The notes under the pieces are model-generated. The model was not told the DNA's origin. It worked only from the letters and a program-made list of their open reading frames with translations, and did not search any database. Below are positions 22,254 through 33,920 of a stretch of DNA of 64,000 nucleotides, piece by piece. Each line of letters starts with the position of its first letter. Positions within the stretch are counted from its first letter, which is position 1. Made by a program: the position numbers and the translations under genes. The stretch is from Vitis vinifera. Lineage: Eukaryota > Streptophyta > Magnoliopsida > Vitales > Vitaceae. The DNA lies in NCBI RefSeq assembly GCF_030704535.1, contig NC_081812.1, positions 18,175,501-18,239,500 of the forward strand, read 5' to 3'.

Positions 22254-25200
22254 TATATATATATATATATATTTAAAGTACTGAATAACTTTTGGTAAGG
22301 GAAATAACATTTTTCTAAGTTTCTCATCTAAGCCTGAAGAATCCTTTCCATGGAACTATTCAAATAAAATTTAATCAGCATAAGAACATGAAAATGTCAA
22401 AAACGTACCTCTTACAGAGACCTTGACAGGTGGGAAAGGGGTTTCAGAAATCTTGAAGCTTTTAGACCTTGCGGAGTGATCGTTTGGAGATCAAGTAAGA
22501 ACAGGAGACAAGCCATGGTCTCCTCTGTCAATGCTTTCACTTGTGGTCTTCGTAAAAAATATAAAATTATAAAGGAATGGGAGGAAGAAACTGCCTTGTT
22601 GCACATCAAATTCTCTTTTTCCAAAGACTAGAGAATAAGAGAAAGCGGAAGGAACGACACCGTCTACAGCTTTGAACTAGAAAATTAAGAAAACACAATA
22701 TCGTTCACATTGAATCAAGGCCATTCTTCTTCTACCGTGAGAACTTTCCAGATTCAACTGACTTCAACCATTGCCATGGCGGTTTGAAAGTCTGTTCATC
22801 AATGACTTATAATGGAGGCATGTGCTTCAATTCTTTTATCGAATCTCAATACTGGTCAGCTTCAATGCTCTGTGTCCATGCAAACCACATCAACACGTTT
22901 CTTAGTCTATGTTCTCACCAGCCAAGTCCTCTCCGCATTTATCTTGAAAACCGATCATCTTCTTTCATTTCACAAAATAAAAATTTATTTTTAATTAGAT
23001 TTTCATAAATTATAAAATTTATTTTTTAAAAGTATTTTCGATAAAAAAAAAAATTTAGATAAGCTCTAGCTTTTAATAATTTTAAAAAAATTCGAAATCA
23101 ATGATAATTTAGTGCATTTAAATTAAGGCTAGAAGTATGTTCATGAGATTATTCATTTTTAAATTTGACATCGACAGTGAGACGAGGCCAATGGGAATCT
23201 TAGCACATGGCAGGACCCGCTATATCTACCACCGATGAGCGCACACAAGCCTTGCCTCCGGCCGCCGTAACTTGGTATTGTCAACGCTCTTATCCTCTAT
23301 GCTTACTCGGATCATTCTAAGTTCAAAAAAAGGGTCCATTTATTTGAAGTATCAATAAAGAAATAAATAAATAAATATTTTTCCATTTAGGGTCCACACA
23401 TGCATGCAACAGAGTTAAAAAGGCTAAAAAAACAAATAGTATATTTTATTAATTTTAAATATGATGGAATTTGATTTTTTTTAAAGAAAGTATTAAGATA
23501 AATATGAAAAATAAATAAATTATTAAAAATTTATGTATTTTAAATTATTTAATATTTACATAAAAATGTAAAATAAAATGTAGGAGTTTGAATCATTATA
23601 TAGAATCAATTTATTAACTTTAAATATATTTTTAATTTTTCTTTTCCTACTATTCTTCCTTTTTTTTCTTTTACATTCCCTCATTTTTTTTTTTTTTTTT
23701 TTTTTAACATTCTCTTTTAAAATTTTCAAAAACCAAATATGACCTTTCAAGAACATATGAGTAAATAAAATTAAAATTTTAGAAAACCATAAATTTGACC
23801 CAAGATTAAGGTATAAAAGGGTATATATGTCTCTTAATAAGCAAATATTACTTGAAAACATTTTTTATTCTTTAAGATAGAAAATTATTTTCTAACCTAA
23901 ATTTGTTTGGAAAATTTTCTAAAATTGAAAACAATTAAAAAAAAAAAAATTAAAGTTTTTTTAAGAAATAAATTGAAGGTATTCATGTATTTTTGTGTAG
24001 ATTATTATTATGAGAAACATTGAAAATATAAGCAATATTTTGACAATTTTTATATTGTGAATCAGTGCACATTATTTTCATAAAGAAAAAAAAAATAAAA
24101 AAAGGATGTTTTTTCATGTTTATGTTTGTAAACAAAATTTGGTTTCCATAAATATTTATGAATTGTTTTTGAAAGCATTATCAAATAGACCATAAATTGC
24201 TTATTTTTAAAATGAAAATATCTTAATGTTTGTTTTATTAAAATATAGAAAACTATAAATTGCATAAATTCTTTCTTTTACCATAAATAAAATAAAATAA
24301 GTAAACTTAATATCACATCCTATTCCAAATGACCCTCCTATGAGATTGCATGAGGCAGGAAGCTTCCATGACATTAAGGCTCAAATCTTCAACAAATCAA
24401 GTAAGTTGGTCAATTGGTCAATCTAACCCGAAACTTAATTTTGTCCTTAAGCCAAGGTATTTTCAATCTAGACTAGTGTACGGCTTTTATGAGAACCAAA
24501 ACTTGGCTGATAAAAGAAAATAATTGAGAATAAAAAGTTAGGATTATAAATGATATATTTATAGACCATTTTGTAATGATTTAGAAGCATTTTTCACGTA
24601 AAAAAAAAATACTTTTAACAAAAAAGAAAAGAGGCATTTGATTAAATTTAAGAAATATTTTTAAAATTTTAAAAATTTATTTATAACGTTAAAAAGTTAC
24701 TTGAAATGTTTTCGAAAGATTTTAAAAAAATATTTGATAAATGATTGTCTTAAAAACATTTTAAAAAAAAACACTTTCATTCAAAACACCATTACACATT
24801 TTCTTAATTTCTTATAATAAAATTTTGTTATGTATTAATAAAATAAAAGTTTATTTAAGCATCATCATAATATACTTCCGAGTTTTTATTTTTAAATAAA
24901 AAATCAATTCCCATTTTTTGTGTTTAGAATAAAAAAATGGCACTAACTTTTACATATATATACCAAAATTCTTAAAATTGACATCCAAAAGTTAATCATT
25001 ATAGAAGTTATTTAAAAAAATTGAGGTACGAAAGGAAAATTATCACCTCAAATTTTAAAAAATATAAAGTAAATCTATATATTTTGAACATAAAATATTT
25101 TATTTTTATATGAAATTTCTAATTAAAAAAAAATCATTTTTGTCATTCAATTTAAGTTGGGTAACATTTTTCCTTTGGATTTTCACCACCAAAGAAAATC

Positions 25201-25783
25201 ATGTTTATATTTAGTTGAAGCTGTGGAGCACTGCGATTAAAGGATGGTCTTTTCAAATTAATTTCTCTAATAAAATAATTATGCAAATATATACTTGTCA
25301 TTTTTATTTCATTTTATCCTTCCTACTTCAAATTCTCTGAAACAATTTGATTCATGTGGGGAACCCTAAACCTAAGATAATCAGCAGAGATTCAGAGAAG
25401 AAGATTAAGAACTAAGACCTGATGCCCACTTGCAAATAAAACAAGGACGAAACACCTCCAGCTTTATTTGCTTAATTTCTTTTCTTCCTTGAGAAAGCAA
25501 GAAAAAAGAGAAAAATCTTATACACCACATCCACTTTCACAAGAACTCATACGCAGATGATATATTGAAGTTAAATTTACTGAACATCTGGTTAATTTGT
25601 CTGGCCAAGAAAATACAAAGGGAAGAAAAATCAGGTACATCTGATCAAGAAATGGCTGAGACAGTCGCTATCCTTAGCCTTACAGAAGAAATTAATGAGA
25701 TTATTCTTATTCATTAGGTTAAGCTGTGCAGTTGCAGCTTCTACTTAATTTATCTTCTCCATTTGTTCTTTTGATCTTTTTCA
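21932..25783. other. AT-rich spacer with microsatellites
   Basis: 22222-22272 is (TAA)n followed by (AT)n; 21979-21998 is (TA)n, just before the gap. 22400-22960 is GC-balanced: on the minus strand a possible exon (ATG near 22516, then LQTITPQGLKASRFLKP) is followed by a donor-like AGGTCTCTG, and the plus strand has a 60-codon frame at 22812. Neither resembles a family I know. 23000-25430 is AT-rich without genes. 25430-25783 is probably the 3'UTR of the NAC gene. Confidence 0.4.
22222..22272 (+). repeat. Compound (TAA)n-(AT)n microsatellite
   Basis: About ten TAA units pass directly into about eleven AT units. Confidence 0.9.
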
Positions 25784-27433
25784 TTAGAACCAATTCAGTT
25801 GTTCCCATTCCCAGAGAGGTGGATTATCAGCGCTCATTTCCCAGTTGCTGCTCTCCCCAGTTTGAGAGGGATTGGCATGGTCTCCTGATGAGGATGAGCT
25901 CTCAGGCGAGCTTGTTCTCTCCACCATTTGAGGGTTCTGATGGCGAGACGTTGCTGCTGCTTCATCCCCTCTAGCTCGCCCAGAAGCTGCTTCGCGACCC
26001 AATGCTCCCGAAGGCCGTCTGTCAAATGCTCGCAAGCACTTGGTTTTCATGTACACTCGGCACAGACTGAACTCTTGTCGTAACTGCAAACAAACAAGAC
26101 AAAACACATGAAATTTGGGTTCTGAACAAGTACTTGATTAGAATTCACATCTGGTTAATTATGATGGATTGGATGGATATCTACAAGGGGTCATGGAGGG
26201 TGATAGGGGTTCCAAGAATTGTTTCTCAGCTTCACGACAAATTAATGCATGCTTTGAGCTGAAGATATTTAACCCTATAAATATTATTAATGAGAATTAA
26301 ATTAGCTAGCCCATATAATTTGCCTGCTGATCGAGGACAATAACTTGAAATCAAAAGCATGGGATATAAAGCTTGATTGGCTATGGTGAATACCGGTGGA
26401 TTTGCAGTGTTTGAAGTGGCAGCTTCCCCATCAATGGCTTTATACTCGTTCATCTTCCATTCAGTTTTTCTTCCGTGGGGAGCCCTTCCTTCATAGTAAA
26501 CCATGGTTCTCTTTCCGCCAATTATGCGACTGTTTTGGCCAGATGAGTAAACATGGCCAGGAGATCCAGTAGCTTTCCAGTATCCAGAAGTTGTGAGTCG
26601 ATTGGGTCTTCCTCCACGGGCTTCTCTCTCCTGTCTTGGAATGAAGAAGAACCATTCATGATCTCCATGACACAAATCTCCCGAAATCTCTGCACCCACA
26701 TGTGATTCAGGAAAAAGAAAATGTAATTATAAGTCATTTTCCATGACAAAGTATTCTCTAAACCCTTATCAATATTCATATTGCAGATTTCCTCCTTTTT
26801 CTAATGTTTAATTCATGCTAGGTTTGTTTTTGGACAAATGAAGGAAATTAAAGACAGAAAATTCAGAAACCTACATCCATTTCAAGTGAGAATCATTCCT
26901 AATTTAAACAAAAAATTTCTTCCTTCCATGTTATCTTCAAATTAAAAACTATAATCACTTACATTTAATCGTGTAGATATTGTCCGTTATAAATTTTGTT
27001 TGATTTTAAGTAACAAAATGGGAGAACGAAACCATAGTAACCCGTAAGAAAGTAAAAAGTAATGACTGAATATTGTATGAAACAAAAAGTATTCAAAAAA
27101 CATACATGGCAACCGTTATTGACAAGATTAATCCAGACCCTTTAGAAATTAAACAGATATCCATTTCATGAAGTACCCATTTAAGCAAACAGACATGGAG
27201 AAGAAAAGGAAGAAGAAGAAGAAGAAGAAGAAGAATGAGGGAAATGGAGGAAGGAGGAGAATCTAACGTGGAAGATCCCAGGGATTGTGATCATAGATAT
27301 CCACAACCGGAATAACCCGACCCATCATCCGGTCCAAGTCATGTCTCCTTCCTTCAAGCTTGTAGTGCAAATAGAATGAAACCAGCTCTTCTTCCGTTGG
27401 GAAGAAGCGAAACCCTGGGGGCATATCCTCCAT
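25784..27433 (-). CDS. NAC-domain transcription factor, NAC090-like
   Basis: Three coding exons on the minus strand: 27433-27268, 26689-26394, 26083-25784; 253 residues. The NAC domain fills about residues 3-150: [20 protein letters not shown] (A), [19 protein letters not shown] (B), [17 protein letters not shown] (C), [18 protein letters not shown] and [18 protein letters not shown] (D), WKMNEYKAI (E). The two-intron layout and exon phases are standard for NAC genes. The tail is serine-rich ([11 protein letters not shown]) and ends [11 protein letters not shown], an aromatic-acidic stretch suited to activation. It resembles the ANAC036/061/090 branch, linked in Arabidopsis to salicylic acid responses and negative control of leaf senescence; that role here is inference. 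The purine-rich leader (minus strand, 27434-27480) and a GAA repeat in intron 1 are notable. Confidence 0.93.
27209..27235 (+). repeat. (GAA)n microsatellite in NAC intron 1
   Basis: Nine uninterrupted GAA units, about 30 bases inside intron 1 from the exon 1 donor (the gene runs on the minus strand). Confidence 0.9.
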
Positions 27434-27824
27434 TTTTAGATCTCTCCCCCTCTCTTTCTCTCTCTCTCTGTAAAGTATCTAACTCAGCTCTGATATATCC
27501 TCTCTCTCTTTCTTCTTTTGTTTTTATTTTCACGTAAGTTTCTCTCCACATGAATATATAGGAGAGAGATGAAAATGATGAAGAAGTGTTAGGCAAAAGA
27601 GCAAATCAGACGATTCCGAGTAAAATGAGAAAGTTTGAGACGATGGGGTTGCTTGGAAACTTCCACGCGTTTGTGTGGAAGACAATCCTTGTCCTCTGCT
27701 ACCTCTCCACCCGTACAGTACAAGACCTTAAGAGGGAATAGGTCAATAACCCTGCTATACGTACCCCACTACCCATGCACCCTACTTAGTATCCTCACTC
27801 CAGCCGTTCGATTCTCTGACCTTG

Positions 27825-27859
27825 TTGACTATAAACCAAACACGAGCTTGACTGTTGAC
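27825..27859 (+). promoter_or_regulatory. Triple W-box core cluster upstream of the NAC gene
   Basis: TTGAC occurs at 27825-27829, 27848-27852 and 27855-27859, about 390-430 bases upstream of the NAC start codon. TTGAC is the core bound by WRKY factors. Such clusters are common in promoters of defence and senescence genes; binding here is inference. Confidence 0.4.
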
Positions 27860-30066
27860 TTGTAACTCTGTGCTTGGGTTGCGAACTTCCCAAATCTGAC
27901 GGTCACATTGGCCAGAGTGGTTTGTATGAAGTGTGATATCTTCATTCCAACTCTTGGACGGTCTAGATTGAAGAATTTCTCTACGGTGCACAGAATGGAT
28001 CTGAACTCGCAAGTACTGTAATTCATCCTCTCCCCACCGAAAGTGGCGTTACTTCTGATACTATTTCCCCCTTTTCTCCTTTTTCTGAAAAAATTAATGT
28101 ATGGTTTCTACTTGTTATGATTATGATTCAATACAGAGGATGCTAAGGTTTTTATCACCAGGGGTCCAAGTCTTGGTGCCAGGGGGAAAAAACAATATGA
28201 AGATAAATATAAAAAATAATATATTTTGAAAAATAAAAATAAATTTACTTTTCTTTTCTAAATAGAAAATAATGAGTCGAAAACACTTAGTTTTAATTTT
28301 ATTTTTTTATTACAACTAAATACAATAAATCAGATTTTCAACTAACCTTAAAAAAAATGCCTGATAATTTTCAGGATTCAGACAACACATAAATTATAAA
28401 AATAATAATTTGAAGAAAAATAAAAATTCACGATACTTTATTTTTATAATTTTATTTCATTTTTTCTCATAATTATATTATATTTTTCTATTTATCTCTG
28501 TGTCATTTTCATTAACATTACTCTCTTTTTCACTTTTTCTTTTTTTTACTATTTTTAAAAATCGGACCTATAGATGTATTAAAAATAAAAAGAAATACAA
28601 GATTATAATATATCACATTTTTCCTTCAAATAAGAGGATGTTTGTTGATATTTTTATTTGCAATATTTTTAATAAAAGTGTGTTTAAGAGAATTACTAAA
28701 TCCGTTTTATAGAAATTTTAGAAAACGTTTTTAATATTTTAACATTTGAAAATTTTTATCATTCAAGCGTTAGAAATGTTAAAAATCTTTTATAAAATTA
28801 CTTTCAAACGCATTCTTATAGTCTATTTTAGAGTGATTATAAAAAACGTTTTTAACCCTTTTATCACTTAAAATATGAATTTTTTTAAGTATCACATATA
28901 ATCATTATTAACCTCATTTTTATTATAAGTGATTTTTAAAATTTTTAAAAATAATTTTTAAATTTTTTAAAACTTTTTTTCCTTTAAAAATATTTTTTAA
29001 GTTAAAAGCTATTGGACTCCTAAAATGATGGCGAAACATGCTAGCATGATGTGAATGGTGCTAACAGATGGTTGAATTAGAATTGAATGGTCTTTGCTTT
29101 TAATAAATGAGGCTGTTGATCGAGTCTATCTTAGATTTTATTAACCAAAGGCATCTTCTTTCTTTGAAATTGTTTGCAACATATGTCAACGGCAAGACAG
29201 ATGGCATTGAATTATCTCTTCAAATGAGCTCAAACATGAACCGATCAGGTCTTTTAGCACATGCCTTTGAAAAAGTAATAATAATTATATTTAAATTAAA
29301 ATTCTATTTTAAAAACATGATTTTATCTAAAATGGGATAAAAATAAAAACTAAAAAGATGGAACATCAATTATAAAAACAATTACCATTTAAAAATATGA
29401 TTTTTTTTTGCATATAAAAGATAAAAAGCGAAGTATCTATTATTAAAAAAAAATGATTTCTATAAATAAAATCATTCTTTAAAAAATAATCTTTTTATTG
29501 TAATTATTTCATGAAATACTAATTTTTAATAATAATATTATTTAAATTAAAAAATCCCCTAGTAATTATTATTATTATTATTATTATTATTATTTATTTA
29601 CTAATTGGAAATTATATATATATATTTTAGATTGTTATTCAACTCAAATGTTAGGGTTGGAATCAAAATTTTAGGTGGACTTCTTTTGTATTCACTCCAA
29701 TGACATAGTTTAGTAAAAAATAAATAAATAGATAAATAGTAAGGTGATGTGTCACAAGCATATTAAAACACCCATAGAGTAAATTAAATAATAAATTAAT
29801 AATTAAGTTGGTTAAGCACAAACTAGAAGGTCAACAAGATGACTTCCATGCTAAGCATCAAGACTTTGATTTTGTTTTAGGCTTGTTGTGAGTAGTTTGA
29901 TTTAATATGCTATTGCCACAAATAAACAATTTAACAATAAAAAATTATCGTAATCAACAATTATTGATTTTGTTTTAGGCTTGTTGTGAGTAGTTTGATT
30001 TAATATGCTATTACCACAAATAAACAATTTAACAACAAAAAATAATCACAATTAACAATTATTTTA
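27860..30066. other. Spacer: NAC upstream region, then AT-rich DNA
   Basis: 27860-28030 is GC-balanced promoter-side sequence. 28140-29840 is AT-rich. 28650-28830 holds a degraded MITE related to the one at 35482-35600 (AAAACGTTTTTAATATTT and TTTCAAACGCATTCTTA). 29567-29595 is a (TTA)n microsatellite. 29866-30061 is a 98-bp unit repeated in tandem with few changes (TTGATTTTGTTTTAGGCTTG at both starts). No genes seen. Confidence 0.45.
29866..30061 (+). repeat. 98-bp tandem duplication
   Basis: The unit beginning TTGATTTTGTTTTAGGCTTG near 29866 recurs near 29964. The copies agree in most positions, including GAGTAGTTTGATTTAATATG and CACAAATAAACAATTTAACA. Confidence 0.8.
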
Positions 30067-30537
30067 TAAATAGAATTACATATTTTTCCTTATTTAATAT
30101 TTTTTTTCTTAGATTATTAATTAGAAACCGATAATTCATAATTTTAACTTGAGTCGTATACATGAAAGTCATTGCAAAATATAAGAAACTAGGTTTTACT
30201 TAATTCATAGAATTACACATTTTTCCTTATGTAATATTTTTGTTAGATTATTAATTAAAAACTAAAAATTTATAATTTTAACTTCAGTCGCATACATGAA
30301 AGTTATTGCAAAATGTAAGAAATAAAATTTTACTTAATTCATTGAGTCAACATTTTTTCTTATTTTATATATATATATATATATATATATTTTTTTTCTT
30401 GGATTACTCGTTAGAAACCGAAGGTTCATAATTTTAACTCAAGTGACATACATGAAATCTATTGCAAAGTATAAGAAATGGGACTTAACCTAATTCACAA
30501 AGTTAACACAATTTTCCTTATTTAGTATTTTTTTATA
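30067..30537 (+). repeat. Minisatellite of about 140-bp units, three copies and a part
   Basis: Units start near 30067, 30208 and 30343, with a partial fourth near 30500. Each holds, in order, an ATTTTTCCTTAT word, a TAGATTATTAATTAGAAACC-like word, ATAATTTTAACTTGAGTCG, CATACATGAAAGT and TTGCAAAATATAAGAAA. Copy 3 has gained a (TA)n run. Non-coding. Confidence 0.8.
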
Positions 30538-30724
30538 GGAATATTGTGTTGAAAGTGGCTTCCAGGGATAGAGCATGATCTTCCTCCAACTTTCCTTTAT
30601 CATCTACTTCATTCAAAATTATTGAAATGTTACAAAATTTTTGAGTCCCAAATTTGTCAAAGACGAGTGAGATTTGATTATACAAGATTTGGTGACAAAT
30701 ATGAAATTAAGTTGAAGATTTTTA

Positions 30725-31050
30725 GGTTATGTTTGGTTTCCGAAAAATACTAAGGAAAGAAAAAAAATGCAAAGGAAAATAATTTTTTCATGTTTGGTTG
30801 TCATATGAAAAATATCAAAGAAAATCAAATATGATTAAAATTAATTAAAAATTTATATATTTTTAAATTATTTAATCTTTATATTAATGAGTTAAAATAA
30901 ATAAAACGAGTTTGAAGTAACAAAAAAAATAATTTATCAACTTTTAATCTATTTTTTTATTTTCCTTCACTTTTTCTTTCTTTCTACTTTTCCTTTATAT
31001 TTTCTTTCCCTTACATTTTCTTTCAAATTTTCTGGGAACCAAACATAGCC
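30725..31050. mobile_element. Tourist-like MITE with TTA target duplication
   Basis: The left end GGTTATGTTTGGTTTCC and the reverse complement of the right end GGCTATGTTTGGTTCCC form inverted repeats (14 of 17 alike). TTA flanks both sides (30722-30724 and 31051-31053). 326 bp, AT-rich, no coding capacity. TTA duplication plus this TIR style is typical of PIF/Harbinger-derived MITEs. Confidence 0.85.
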
Positions 31051-31053
31051 TTA

Positions 31054-33330
31054 GGGTTTGTCAGATTTCTATCACAGTCGTTGAATCAAAATCTTTTTAA
31101 ATTTCGGCCCAGCATGGCACTTCAACCTTAAAGACCATATTTTTATTAATTTCTACAGAATATAGTAAACAATGTTGTCCTCCAAATTGATGAGAAGTTT
31201 CAAAGGGACAAGAGGAAGGTACCCATGCATGTATGTGTGAGGGCAGTCTTTCATCAATCAATAAATGAATGTGAGACACTGGATTTTCTCCAAGCATGCT
31301 GTGATCATGAAGTTGCTGGGCATTGGCACGTAGAGAAAGGAGGGACCCATAAGGTTGACGAAAATGAAAACCTCTAAGTCTTTCATCCTTCACACGTATG
31401 GTACTCGGAGTCTCAGTGTGGCTTTCAGAGGACTTTCCCAGCACAAAACTTTCTCATCTCTCTTCTCCTTGTTTTTTCCTGGCCCAAATGTTTAAACTTT
31501 ATGAGAAAATATTTAGAACCGTTTGGATTATGAGAAAAGGGTAAGGGGTGATATGTGTTTGGTTTTTTTCGAAGAAGCAGGTGGTTAGAAAGCATTTTTC
31601 ATACACATTTATGTGCACGACCAAACGTGGAACACGACCTCTATGTATTTGTCAATTAAAAATCATTATTATTATTTATATCCACTCCCCGTTATTTTAT
31701 CATAAGAAAGGAAAAAAAGAGAGCTCTGAGATGTCGTGGAAACAGAATACATGGACAAATAAAACAAAAGGAGGGTGGTGGGTGCTGGGAATCGTGAGAA
31801 AAGGTTAGAGGAAATAGTAAGTCCAGCGAAGTCAAACCACACTCAAGTCTCAGACCCTTCTAAAGTTAAAAGAGAAAGTCACGCAAGTTGGTTTACGCGC
31901 ATAGGGGGAAGAATCAAGAAACGAAATCAAAGGAAAATAAGAGAATCCGCGTCAGCGTGCGTTGTGTGTGAGAGACCGAGAAGACTAGAAAGTGGCTTTT
32001 AGTTAGCTCCAAATTCAATTGAAACATGGGGGGTCAGGATCTCTCTCATTAATTCTGGGGGCAATTTCTTCTTCACGTGTGAAGCCTGTAGAAGTGGAGT
32101 AATTGGGATGATAATATTCTATGGTCCTGATAGACATGTACAATCAATGTGGTCATGACTTGCTTTTGGCATACCACCATGCAATTCCCATTCAAATTTG
32201 TTCAAGCTCTCCTAATGCGGTTTGATGGCTGGATTGATTGGATTGATGGAGTGACTTGAAAACCCAATTTGCTTTCCATACATCATTGTGTGACCCAGTG
32301 GGCACCAATGTTCTGGTAAATTTCGTGGGCTGATACTATTCTTATCATTTGGGACAAAGTTTTCACAATCGTGGTCTAGTCCACTTTTAAACAGCTGTAT
32401 TAAATTATTAATTCTCAGACACCATTGCTTTCATATTTTCTGTCAAGTCCCAACCTACGGTTTTACCAAAATAATGTGTTTTGACTAGTGGACTGGACCG
32501 TTAGCTTTTCAATTGGGGTTGGATTTCTTTCAACTTATAAAGACGACGCCCTAGGGGACAGGACAGGATATCTTGGACCATCTTATCTTTAAGAGTTATT
32601 AGATTTTATCGCTCTAGTATTAAAAATATTAAAAGCACTTTCTAGAATCACTATTAAACAAGTTACTATTGAAAGTATTTTCTAGAATCACTATTAAACA
32701 AGTTATAAATTTAATGAAGCTCCATGAATATTCTACAATAATTTTTTCCCTAGCTTTAAATATTGCAAGATAGAAAAAGGGAAATGATTGGGCAATTTAG
32801 GACGGTCGCATGGAAATCACTTCCAACACGCTTGGGCTAAAGATTCTACGGCTTGGTCGGCCTTTGGTGTGATGGAATGGGGGAGTTTGGTTGATTCGTG
32901 GGGTCCGGACTCCGGAGTACTTCAAGCGCCAGCGATACGATCTCGTCTGGGGATGCTTCATCTGGTGATGGAGCTATCTCATCCTTCAACATTTCCTCTG
33001 AACTTCGCTGGAAAATGCGTCTTGCTGAGCACGTTCTAGGCACTGAACTCCTCCTGTAATTGGCCTACTTTTTTTATAAAAAAAAATTAATATCAAATTT
33101 TCTCCTGAGACGCGGTTTTAAAATTTTGAATTATTTTACGAAGAATATAAAACTATCTATTTTATATACTAATGTTAAAAATAATCGAATAAAACAAAAC
33201 TACATACCATCAGTGAGCCTACCGTGAGTAGAAGACGGTTAATGAAGCGTTTGGGCATCCTTGAAAGTCCAAAGCCAATCCTATGTGACTGGACTCTGGA
33301 CCAACCAGTCCAGAGCTTTATGTATCTTGA
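31054..33330. other. Spacer without recognised genes
   Basis: 31097-31444 carries a 115-codon minus-strand frame with no recognised domain. 31760-32300 is GC-balanced and unassigned. 32590-32700 has a direct repeat (CTTTCTAGAATCACTATTAA twice), a remnant of the MITE family seen at 35482. 32790-33050 is GC-rich with overlapping frames on both strands and no family match. I make no gene call here. Confidence 0.4.
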
Positions 33331-33335
33331 CCCGA

Positions 33336-33488
33336 CCGACTTTAAGCCCACAGCCCAGGGCCCAGGAAGCCTGCACAGAAGCGTCATTGAATAAAACGTG
33401 CAGGGGTAAGCTTGTCATTTAATCAAAACAGAAGCCCTATATAATCTCCCTTCTCCGACCTTAGGGCTGGCGTTCTAGGGTTTTGATT
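33336..33488 (+). promoter_or_regulatory. Site II / TATA / telo-box promoter (ribosomal-protein or snoRNA type)
   Basis: Three GCCCA cores lie close together at 33345-33364 (AAGCCCACAGCCCAGGGCCC), the site II motif. A TATA box follows (CTATATAATC, about 33437) and then a telo-box, CTAGGGTTTT, at about 33475. A second CTAGGGTTTT lies near 33612. In plants this combination marks genes for ribosomal proteins, translation factors, snoRNAs and other growth-linked products. Orientation is plus. Confidence 0.6.
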
Positions 33489-33920
33489 TATCGAATTATC
33501 TGTTCGCCTTCTTCGTAAGCGCAGCCCTTAAGATCGCCTTCCATATCCGCCATGGAAGCGTGTCGAGTCATAGCTGCGCTATATCAACAATATCCATTGA
33601 AAGGCACTCGCTAGGGTTTTCCTTTCGAGTCCCTTTTTAAACCCAACTTGTTTGTACGAGGCTTTTATCTTGATTTGTTCCTTTCTCATTCTTCAGTGGA
33701 ACACCTTTGATATCTTATCTCTGGTTGTTCCAGTTGATGGGATTTTAGGTTCAAATAATGCGAGATGAATGTCTCAGGCCAAGGTGGGTTACAATAATGT
33801 ATTTAGAACTTTTTGATTGATATTCTATAGAGTTTAGCTGTTTTTTCTGATGGTGCTGGCGGCAAGAGTGATGATTCAATTAGATGTGTGAAAGGAGATT
33901 TCTTCTTTCTGAACTCAAAT
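33489..33920 (+). ncRNA. Possible transcript behind the site II/telo-box promoter; short ORF or non-coding RNA
   Basis: No long frame follows. The first ATG, in good context (CGCCATGGAAG, 33553), opens a 20-codon frame, MEACRVIAALYQQYPLKGTR, ending in TAG at 33613-33615. A C/D-box-like pair, TGATGA (33869-33874) and CTGA (33909-33912), is bracketed by a GAGT/ACTC stem. At about 50 bases it is shorter than usual plant C/D snoRNAs, so that reading is weak. This could be a non-coding or snoRNA host gene, a short-peptide gene, or the remaining 5' end of a decayed ribosomal-protein gene. Confidence 0.25.

Noticed and set aside
22412-22624. Possible minus-strand exon with donor-like end
   Set aside because: Plausible codon use but no partner exon or family found nearby; noted in the spacer entry only.
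22784-23008. Plus-strand frames of 60-74 codons
   Set aside because: Two overlapping frames, neither recognisable, followed by AT-rich DNA.
31097-31444. 115-codon minus-strand frame
   Set aside because: Longest frame in this spacer, but no domain, no promoter or splice context and no recognised homologue.
32788-33043. Frames on both strands in a GC-rich patch
   Set aside because: Opposite-strand overlap and no family match; GC content alone explains the openness.
33866-33916. Box C/D snoRNA candidate (TGATGA...CTGA with GAGT/ACTC stem)
   Set aside because: Only about 51 bases, shorter than typical plant C/D snoRNAs, and no guide target identified; mentioned only as a weak possibility.
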